Assembly: GCA_017546745.1 (NCBI GenBank) | Contig: JAFYRZ010000006.1 | Span: 1 to 16,526, forward strand | Direction of reading: 5' to 3' | Source of the DNA: Clostridia bacterium | Lineage (GTDB): Bacteria > Bacillota_A > Clostridia > Oscillospirales > CAG-272 | DNA: 16,526 nucleotides | Shown here: positions 1-4,548 of the stretch, in pieces | Position numbering within the stretch: position 1 is the first letter of the stretch | Layout of the letters: every line of letters begins with the position of its first letter | The notes under the pieces: generated by a model | What the model saw: the letters and a program-made list of their open reading frames with translations, nothing else | Database searches by the model: none | What the model was told of the DNA's origin: nothing | Position numbers and translations under genes: made by a program

Positions 1-1
1 C

Positions 2-475
2 CACCTTGAGGAGCTTGGATTTTCCAACCTTTCAGAGCTTGAGTATATTTCTACAACGGTCTACACGAAGGAATGCTACGAGAGCGTTTTCAAAAACGTG
101 CTTAAGCCGTCGTACGATGCCGCGGGAGGTATCGCTATCTATGCAAGATACATTGAGAAGCGCGACGAAGATACGAATGAGTTTATCGCCCTGCTCGTTA
201 ACGTGGATTACGAGGGAATGGTGATTGAGGGCGCGGTAGAATACCACACCTCAACTCTTGAGATTGTTGACGTTAATGGTGAGATTATAAGGCTCTCCGT
301 AAAGGCTACCGTTACAAGCCCCGATGGGGAGAAAACCCAAAACAGAACCGTAAGGTTTAATATGATAGAGACTCTTGACGGGTGGCGTCTTGACTCTCCT
401 ATCTACGTAGGGTATGACGAAAATTATTCTCGCTATGACGAGCTTCTTGAGGAAAACGAGAATATTTTCGGTTAA
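2..475 (+). CDS. C-terminal part of an unrecognised protein (start outside window)
   Basis: An open frame runs in from the left edge (first complete codon at 2) and stops with TAA at 473-475, giving 157 visible residues. The frame reads HLEELGFSNLSELEYIST at the edge, with no start codon needed inside the window, so the true start lies upstream. The visible part is acidic and mixed alpha/beta. Alternating segments such as EFIALLVNVDYEGM and EIIRLSVKATV, followed by LDGWRLDSPIYVGY, resemble the beta-sheet half of a small NTF2-like or similar accessory domain, but no family motif is decisive. There is no membrane segment in the visible part. A signal peptide, if any, would be outside the window. 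The next gene starts 78 bp downstream. That gap is A-rich and holds no clear terminator, so read-through into the regulator is possible. Function unknown. Confidence 0.75.
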   Translation, partial: HLEELGFSNLSELEYISTTVYTKECYESVFKNVLKPSYDAAGGIAIYARYIEKRDEDTNEFIALLVNVDYEGMVIEGAVEYHTSTLEIVDVNGEIIRLSVKATVTSPDGEKTQNRTVRFNMIETLDGWRLDSPIYVGYDENYSRYDELLEENENIFG

Positions 476-527
476 AATGTAAAGTAAAATTAGCAAAATA
501 ACGCAAAAAAACCAAAAATTATTATTA

Positions 528-541
528 ACCGCAACTGCGGT
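528..541. promoter_or_regulatory. Short palindrome overlapping the leader of the HTH gene
   Basis: ACCGCA-AC-TGCGGT is a perfect 6-bp inverted repeat with a 2-base centre. It ends one base before the AGGAGG ribosome binding site (543-548) of the HTH gene. It could be an operator for autoregulation by the encoded XRE protein, or a small RNA stem near the ribosome binding site. There is only one copy, so the assignment is tentative. Confidence 0.35.
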
Positions 542-553
542 AAGGAGGATAAT

Positions 554-1066
554 ATGAAATTTGAAGAAAAACTTCGCGTTCTGAGAAAGCTCAAGGGCAT
601 CACCCAGGATGAGTTCGCAATGGCTGTCGGTGTGTCCAGACAGGCAGTCTACAAGTGGGAGTCGGGTCAGTCCTATCCCGAGGTTCCCAAGCTCCTTGAG
701 ATGAAGCTTCTCTTCTCCGTATCCATCGACGACCTTCTTGACGATAACTTTGATATCGCTCTTCCCGATAAGAAGAAGAGAAGAAAGAAGCTCACCGACG
801 AGGCAAAGGCAGAGATCGAGAAGACCGTGCAGAACGAGACCAAGATCACTCCTGCTCCCGCTCCCGCTCCTAAGGCTGCTCCCGCACCTAAGGCTGCACC
901 TGCTCCCAAGGCTGCTCCCGCACCCAAGGCAGAGCCTGCACCCGTTGTTGAGGCTGCTCCCGTAGCAGAGCCCGCTCCTATTGCAGAAACCACCACTCCC
1001 GCTCCCAAGGCAGAGGTAAAGGAAGAGAAGAAGGGTCTTTTCGGAAGACTTTTCGGCAGAAAGTAA
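554..1066 (+). CDS. XRE-family HTH protein with Pro/Ala/Lys repeat tail
   Basis: This 170-residue protein starts at an ATG six bases after a perfect AGGAGG. Residues 5-60 form a Cro/C1-type helix-turn-helix: LRKLKGITQDEFAMAVGVSR is followed by QAVYKWESGQSYPEVPKLL, with the recognition-helix signature SRQAVYKWESG. After this come a very basic stretch (KKKRRKK, 73-79), a charged linker, and a low-complexity tail of PAPKAA-type hexapeptides (about 100-152). The last ten residues are GLFGRLFGRK, a short hydrophobic/basic motif. The HTH family binds DNA as a dimer and usually represses. The tail is not part of the family fold and suggests a flexible tether or partner-binding arm, which is inference. 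No partner gene is adjacent apart from the small membrane protein downstream. No terminator is evident before that gene. Confidence 0.85.
   Translation: MKFEEKLRVLRKLKGITQDEFAMAVGVSRQAVYKWESGQSYPEVPKLLEMKLLFSVSIDDLLDDNFDIALPDKKKRRKKLTDEAKAEIEKTVQNETKITPAPAPAPKAAPAPKAAPAPKAAPAPKAEPAPVVEAAPVAEPAPIAETTTPAPKAEVKEEKKGLFGRLFGRK
869..940 (+). repeat. Four tandem 18-bp units coding PKAAPA-type hexapeptides
   Basis: In-frame 18-bp units begin at 869, 887, 905 and 923. Each begins with CCT or CCC followed by AAG. They encode PKAAPA three times and then PKAEPA. Third-position differences between units show they are not a fresh duplication, but the array could still change length in 18-bp steps without breaking the frame. 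Confidence 0.8.
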
Positions 1067-1187
1067 TTTAAAAATTCTTAACGGATAAAAACATACGGCT
1101 TTAGTAAATTTTTTCCGGGTTTATCTTATTTTGGAATATTAACCCACCCTTTTGGCATAATTACTATCGAAAGAGATAGGAGAATTT

Positions 1188-1457
1188 ATGCTGAAGGGAA
1201 CCGAAAAAAGAGTTGTAAGGATCAAGGGCGTCGGAGGCGACGTTTTTGAGGAGGCTTATTTCGTCCTTAAGGACGGGAGAGTGGACACTCCCGAGGAGGA
1301 CTTTATAAGCGAGGTAAGCCGTATCATAGAAGAAAATTCACTTATCGGCAAGGAAGAGGGCATATCCCCCAAAACCGGTGGGCAAATTTTGCTCCTTTCC
1401 TTAGCCGTCGGTGTCGCGCTTTTGTGCGCGACGGTAATAGGACTTTTGATTTTTTAG
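1188..1457 (+). CDS. Small tail-anchored membrane protein, unknown function
   Basis: This 89-residue protein starts at ATG 1188 with AGGAG at 1178-1182. Residues 1-60 are soluble and charged, with a basic beginning (MLKGTEKRVVRIKG) and an acidic middle (EEAYFVLKDGRVDTPEEDF) followed by a helix (ISEVSRIIEEN). Residues about 66-89 (ILLLSLAVGVALLCATVIGL) form one membrane helix ending at the C-terminus, so the protein is probably tail-anchored with its N-domain in the cytoplasm. No catalytic motif is visible. A weak promoter may lie at 1131-1161 (TTGGAA, 19-bp spacer, TGG-CATAAT). A small stem (CTATC 1164-1168 with GATAG 1175-1179) touches the ribosome binding site. Small membrane proteins of this shape are common in uncultured Clostridia, but no name can be assigned. 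Confidence 0.75.
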   Translation: MLKGTEKRVVRIKGVGGDVFEEAYFVLKDGRVDTPEEDFISEVSRIIEENSLIGKEEGISPKTGGQILLLSLAVGVALLCATVIGLLIF

Positions 1458-1474
1458 GCTGAATTTTCTCGTTT

Positions 1475-1512
1475 GCCGCGCCGAAAAAAGAAAAAATCGG
1501 TAGGGGCTTTTT
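1475..1512 (+). terminator. Possible weak terminator after the tail-anchored protein
   Basis: CCGA (1481-1484) can pair with TCGG (1497-1500) across an A-rich loop. GCC (1475-1477) can pair with GGC (1505-1507), followed by TTTTT at 1508-1512. The stem is short and interrupted, so this is only a possibility. Confidence 0.3.
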
Positions 1513-1552
1513 AAGTGCGCCTAAAATCAAAAAATACCCACCATTTCCGCAA

Positions 1553-1598
1553 GTTTGTAAACTATCGTTAGTAAGCTTATAAACTCTTGTTTGCAAAC
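1553..1598. promoter_or_regulatory. Cluster of three GTTT-NN-AAAC-like palindromes upstream of RNase J
   Basis: GTTTGTAAAC (1553-1562), GCTTATAAAC (1575-1584) and GTTTGCAAAC (1589-1598) share the half-sites GTTT/AAAC, with centres 22 and 14 bp apart. They lie 140-190 bp before the RNase J start, in the 283-bp gap 1458-1740, which has no gene. They may be operator half-sites for an unknown regulator. No convincing -35/-10 pair was found in this gap, so the promoter of the nuclease remains unplaced. Confidence 0.3.
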
Positions 1599-1702
1599 GG
1601 CATAGTGTGGCGCGTAAACAGATATTTACCTTTCTTGATAATGGAAACAGTTGTTTGCGGGAGGGAAAATTTCCTTTCGTAATATTAAATTTGATAACGA
1701 CC

Positions 1703-1724
1703 CCCTTGCGGTGCCTCGCAAGGG
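1703..1724 (+). promoter_or_regulatory. Perfect 8-bp hairpin in the RNase J leader
   Basis: CCCTTGCG (1703-1710) pairs perfectly with CGCAAGGG (1717-1724) around the loop GTGCCT. The stem ends only five bases before the AGAGGAT ribosome binding site, and there is no U-tract, so it is not a terminator. It is placed to affect ribosome loading or to be a processing site in the leader. RNase-dependent control of RNase genes through leader structure is known for RNase E; its occurrence here is inference. Confidence 0.6.
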
Positions 1725-1740
1725 ATAAAGAGGATATATA

Positions 1741-3444
1741 ATGAAGAATAAGAACCAAAGGGAAAGAAGGGTTACCAAGGACAGGGGCGAAAAGCTCAAG
1801 ATATTCCCCCTCGGCGGTCTTGCCGAGATAGGTAAGAATATGACTGTGTTTGAGTATGGCGACGATATCGTCGTTATCGATGCGGGTATGGGCTTCCCCG
1901 ACGACGATATGCTTGGCGTTGACCTCGTTATTCCCGATATAACCTACCTTAAAAATAACGCGCATAAGGTGCGCGCAATACTTATAACCCACGGCCACGA
2001 GGACCACATCGGTGCTATTCCCTACGTGCTTAAGGAGATAAACGTGCCCATCTACGGCACGCGCCTTTCTCTCGGCATCATCGAGGGAAAGCTCGACGAG
2101 GATCCGCCGCCCGAGTATCCCGAGCTTTACACGGTTGAGGCGGGCGACGTTATCAACCTCGGTGTATTTAAGGCTGAGTTTATCCACGTTAACCACTCGA
2201 TAGCAGACGCCTGCGCGATAGCGCTTAAGACCCCGGTCGGTACGGTTTACCACTCGGGCGACTTTAAGATAGACGTCTCTCCCCTCGACGGAAATATGAT
2301 GGACCTTACGAGAATCGGAACGCTCGGAAAGGACGGGATCTCGCTTCTTCTTTGCGAGTCCACGAATGCGGAGCGCCCCGGCTTTACCCTCTCGGAGAGG
2401 ACGGTCGGCTCGTCGCTTGAGAGAATTTTTGATAAGTACGACGACCGCCGTCTTATCGTTGCGACCTTCTCGTCAAACATTCACCGCGTTCAGCAGATAA
2501 TCGATACCAGCGCAAAGCACGGCAGAAAGGTTGCCGTCCTCGGCAGAAGCATGGTAAACGTTATCGGCGCGGCGGCAGAGCTCGGATATATGGATATCCA
2601 CGACGGCGTGCTTATCGACGTGTCCGAGATCAAGAAATATCCGCCCGAGAAGATAACCCTTATCACCACGGGCAGCCAGGGTGAGCCTATGTCGGCTCTC
2701 TACCGCCTTGCCTTTGACGGTCACGATAAGGTCAAGATCACCTCGCGCGACGTCGTCGTTCTTTCCTCGAGCGCTATCCCCGGAAACGAGAAGTTTATCG
2801 GCAGGATTGTAAACGCGCTTATCAGAAGCGGTGTTAAGGTAGTAAACGACTCGGTAGAGGACGTTCACGTTTCGGGTCACGCCTGCCGCGAGGAGATAAA
2901 GCTTCTCATTTCCCTCTTAAAGCCTAAATTTTATATGCCTATCCACGGTGAATACCGCCACCTTTATGCAAATAAGGAGATCGCCGAGTTTATGGGAATC
3001 CCCTCGGAGAGGATCTTTATCTCGGAGGTCGGAAAGGTTTTGGAGCTCGACCGCAAGAGCGCGAAATTCGCCGGCACCGTACAGGCGGGCAACGTTATGG
3101 TAGACGGCTCGGGCATCGGTGATATCGGAAGCGTCGTTCTTCGCGACAGAAAGCACCTCGCAGAGGACGGACTTGTCGTTGCGGTCGTTACGGTAGACCT
3201 GCACGATAGGATAATTCTCTCGGGCGTTGATATCGTTTCGCGCGGCTTCGTCTACGTCAAGGAGTCGGAGAAGCTTATGGCAGAGGCGCGCGCAGTCGCG
3301 ACCCGCTCGGTTGAAAATGCGCTCGCAAAGCGCGTAAACGACTTCACCCAGATCAGAAACGCCATTCGCGATGACCTTGCGAAGTTTATTTACAAGGAAA
3401 CTAAGCGTAAGCCGATGATACTCCCCGTAATAATGGACGTGTAG
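1741..3444 (+). CDS. rnj: Ribonuclease J (metallo-beta-lactamase/beta-CASP nuclease)
   Basis: RNase J degrades and matures RNA, acting as a 5'-to-3' exonuclease and an endonuclease in the cytoplasm. The protein is 567 residues, close to the usual 550-560 of Bacillota enzymes. The metal-binding motif HGHEDHIGA is at 84-92 (H84, H86, D88, H89). Further ligands appear as NHSIADA (H152) and VYHSGDFK (H171, D174). The beta-CASP region carries VATFSSNIHRVQQI and GRSM. HVSGHA (H376, H380) and YMPIHGEYRHL (H402) follow, then the C-terminal domain. The start is supported by AGAGGAT five to ten bases upstream. A basic N-terminal extension (KNKNQRERR) precedes the fold. The gene stands alone, with a hairpin before it and a hairpin array plus terminator after it. 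J1 versus J2 type cannot be decided here. All key residues are intact. Confidence 0.96.
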   Translation: MKNKNQRERRVTKDRGEKLKIFPLGGLAEIGKNMTVFEYGDDIVVIDAGMGFPDDDMLGVDLVIPDITYLKNNAHKVRAILITHGHEDHIGAIPYVLKEINVPIYGTRLSLGIIEGKLDEDPPPEYPELYTVEAGDVINLGVFKAEFIHVNHSIADACAIALKTPVGTVYHSGDFKIDVSPLDGNMMDLTRIGTLGKDGISLLLCESTNAERPGFTLSERTVGSSLERIFDKYDDRRLIVATFSSNIHRVQQIIDTSAKHGRKVAVLGRSMVNVIGAAAELGYMDIHDGVLIDVSEIKKYPPEKITLITTGSQGEPMSALYRLAFDGHDKVKITSRDVVVLSSSAIPGNEKFIGRIVNALIRSGVKVVNDSVEDVHVSGHACREEIKLLISLLKPKFYMPIHGEYRHLYANKEIAEFMGIPSERIFISEVGKVLELDRKSAKFAGTVQAGNVMVDGSGIGDIGSVVLRDRKHLAEDGLVVAVVTVDLHDRIILSGVDIVSRGFVYVKESEKLMAEARAVATRSVENALAKRVNDFTQIRNAIRDDLAKFIYKETKRKPMILPVIMDV

Positions 3445-3560
3445 CAAACCTGCAGGGCAGGCTTGCAATGAAATTTGCCCGCGAGGGGCAAGTGAAATCG
3501 CTACGCGATGAAATATTTGCTTTCGCAAATGTGAAATGCTCGCTAACGCGAACGTGAAAT
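3444..3560 (+). repeat. Array of five mini-hairpins joined by TGAAAT linkers
   Basis: Directly after the RNase J stop come five consecutive stem-loops with different stems. They are GCAAACCTGC/GCAGGCTTGC (3444-3466, one mismatch), TTGCCC/GGGCAA (3475-3491), ATCGC/GCGAT (3497-3509), ATTTGC/GCAAAT (3515-3530) and TCGC/GCGA (3540-3551, closed again by a G-C pair at 3538/3553). TGAAAT recurs after each one, at 3469, 3493, 3509, 3532 and 3555. Loops are short (3-5 bases). The stems differ but each is self-complementary, which points to selection on structure. A second array lies at 13766-13841. Confidence 0.8.
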
Positions 3561-3573
3561 ATACAATAAAGCA

Positions 3574-3598
3574 GGCGGCAGATTTCTGCCGCCTTTAT
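3574..3598 (+). terminator. Intrinsic terminator of the RNase J unit
   Basis: GGCGGCAGA (3574-3582) pairs perfectly with TCTGCCGCC (3585-3593), followed by TTTAT. It closes the rightward RNase J transcript just before the convergent HTH gene. The core GCGGCAGA/TCTGCCGC is the same as in the terminator at 4500-4526. Confidence 0.85.
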
Positions 3599-3609
3599 CC
3601 TTATAGCGT

Positions 3610-3846
3610 TTAGTCCGCTTCGGGGTCGTTAAAATAATCTCTGTCGAAGAATTCGGAAAGGGTTATGCCCGCGCCCTCGCAAAAGCGCTTTACGGTAACG
3701 ACCTTAGAGCATTTCGTTCTGCCCTTGATAAGGTCGTATATCGCCGAGGGTGACATTCCTCCGCTCAGAGCCAAGTCGCATACGTTGCTCTTCTTTTCCT
3801 CGCAGATTTCCTCTATGCGCTTGATAATAGCATCGTTTAATTTCAT
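3610..3846 (-). CDS. Small XRE/Cro-type HTH repressor of the divergent SLOG gene
   Basis: This 78-residue single-domain DNA-binding protein begins MKLNDAIIKRIEEICEEKKS. The HTH covers about residues 18-45: NVCDLALSGGMSPSAIYDLI with KGRTKCSKVVTVKRFCEG after it. The end is LSEFFDRDYFNDPEAD. The start at 3846 is chosen because AAGAGG lies seven bases before it; an ATG six bases earlier (3852) is almost on top of that ribosome binding site, and a still longer frame back to 4023 would run through the promoter and operator region. The -10 candidates for this gene are two ATTATA blocks on the plus strand (3881-3886 and 3889-3894). Operators lie both just downstream and upstream of them, so autoregulation is likely. 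It is transcribed divergently from the SLOG-like gene and very probably controls it. The target is inferred from layout. Confidence 0.85.
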   Translation of the reverse strand: MKLNDAIIKRIEEICEEKKSNVCDLALSGGMSPSAIYDLIKGRTKCSKVVTVKRFCEGAGITLSEFFDRDYFNDPEAD

Positions 3847-3862
3847 ACTCATACCTCTTAAT

Positions 3863-3878
3863 TTGTGGAGTTCCACAA
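3863..3878. promoter_or_regulatory. Operator copy 1 (TTGTGGA-GT-TCCACAA)
   Basis: This is a perfect 7-bp inverted repeat with a 2-base centre, lying between the leftward -10 boxes and the HTH start codon. Binding here would block the transcription start of the repressor's own gene. It shares the GTGGA-NN-TCCAC core with the other two copies. Confidence 0.75.
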
Positions 3879-3907
3879 TTATTATAAGATTATATGAGAT
3901 TTTTCTC

Positions 3908-3923
3908 TCGTGGGATTCCACGA
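3908..3923. promoter_or_regulatory. Operator copy 2 (TCGTGGG-AT-TCCACGA)
   Basis: This inverted repeat has one mismatch in seven pairs. It ends three bases before the -35 box of the rightward promoter and covers the expected -35 region of the leftward gene, so one bound dimer could influence both promoters. Confidence 0.7.
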
Positions 3924-3925
3924 TA

Positions 3926-3954
3926 TTGACAAAATACGCACTCGATTGTATAAT
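3926..3954 (+). promoter_or_regulatory. Perfect consensus sigma-A promoter of the SLOG-like gene
   Basis: TTGACA at 3926-3931 and TATAAT at 3949-3954 are separated by exactly 17 bases. The expected start is near 3961, some 39 bases before the ATG. Full consensus at all twelve positions implies high intrinsic strength, which fits a gene normally held off by a repressor. Confidence 0.88.
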
Positions 3955-3967
3955 ATATCTATCAAAA

Positions 3968-3981
3968 CGTGGAGTTCCACG
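3968..3981. promoter_or_regulatory. Operator copy 3 (CGTGGA-GT-TCCACG)
   Basis: This is a perfect 6-bp inverted repeat in the early transcribed region of the SLOG-like gene, about 7 to 20 bases after the expected start. Occupancy would block promoter clearance. Centres of copies 1-2 and 2-3 are 45 and 59 bp apart, which would allow looping between bound dimers. Confidence 0.72.
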
Positions 3982-3999
3982 ATATATCGAGGTAACAGA

Positions 4000-4455
4000 A
4001 TGACGATTTCGTTTGTAGGGCACGCATTTATTCCGTCCGAGGAGTTGGTTAAAAACAGGGTTAAAGATGTATTACGAGCGAACGTTAAAAGTGGAGAGCC
4101 TGTAAAATTTTATCTCGGCGGATATGGTGATTTTGACAAAATCTCGGCTCTCTGCTGCAAGGATTTAAAGAACGAGCTTTCGGATGTTGAAATTATATTG
4201 GTTATCCCTTATTTAAGCTTTTCAAAAGAGGGCAAAATCGGTAGCCTGATAGAAAGCGGAGCATACGACGCGACTCTTTTTCCGCCTATCGAGAATGTTC
4301 CAAAACGATTTGCGATTTCGAGAAGAAACGAATGGATGATCGAAAACTCTGACCTTATAATCGCTTATGTAAATAACAACTACGGAGGCGCTTATAAATC
4401 CTTAAGGTACGCAATGCGCAAAAACAGGAAAATAATAAATCTTTGCGAGATATAA
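4000..4455 (+). CDS. SLOG / DUF1273-like Rossmann-fold protein
   Basis: This 151-residue protein starts at ATG 4000, seven bases after GAGG (3989-3992). A longer frame to 3910 would run through the promoter and is rejected. The N-terminal strand is TISFVGHAFIP, followed by VKFYLGGYGDFDKISA (GGYGDFD at 40-46, a glycine-rich nucleotide-type loop). Then come VEIILVIPYL, a variable middle with YDATLFPPIENVPKRFAISRRNEWMIENSDLIIAYV (RRNEWM 108-113), and NNNYGGAYKSLRYAMRKNRKIINL (YGG 128-130). This order matches SLOG proteins (DprA/LOG-like fold), a group proposed to bind nucleotides or nucleotide-derived signals and often found in phage and stress-defence contexts. The substrate is unknown. It is divergent from a small HTH gene and controlled by three shared operators. 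It ends in a bidirectional terminator. Confidence 0.82.
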   Translation: MTISFVGHAFIPSEELVKNRVKDVLRANVKSGEPVKFYLGGYGDFDKISALCCKDLKNELSDVEIILVIPYLSFSKEGKIGSLIESGAYDATLFPPIENVPKRFAISRRNEWMIENSDLIIAYVNNNYGGAYKSLRYAMRKNRKIINLCEI

Positions 4456-4499
4456 ATCAACCAAACGCAACGTTTAGTCAAAAGAAAGGGTGCAAAAGC

Positions 4500-4526
4500 A
4501 AAAGCGGCAGAAATTCTGCCGCTTTT
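4500..4526. terminator. Bidirectional intrinsic terminator between SLOG-like and NhaC genes
   Basis: AAAAGCGGCAGAA (4500-4512) pairs perfectly with TTCTGCCGCTTTT (4514-4526) around a single A (in practice a larger loop). The U-run exists in both directions, which suits the convergent genes on either side. Confidence 0.88.
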
Positions 4527-4548
4527 AATATTATATCATGGATTTGCC

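Noticed and set aside
673..1008. Minus-strand Gly/Ala-rich frame opposite the HTH tail
   Set aside because: Its composition (GAGAALGAGAAL...) is simply the complement of the PKAAPA-coding repeat. No start signals.
3444..3560. CRISPR array
   Set aside because: The constant part is only 6 bases and the variable parts are self-complementary hairpins, not unrelated spacers. There are no cas genes.
3910..4000. Upstream start of the SLOG-like gene at 3910
   Set aside because: It would translate through the promoter and two operators. The GAGG site and family-like N-terminus support 4000.
3847..4023. Longer N-terminus for the small HTH repressor
   Set aside because: The extension reads through operators and both promoters, and has no HTH-like content. 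AAGAGG is correctly spaced only for 3846.
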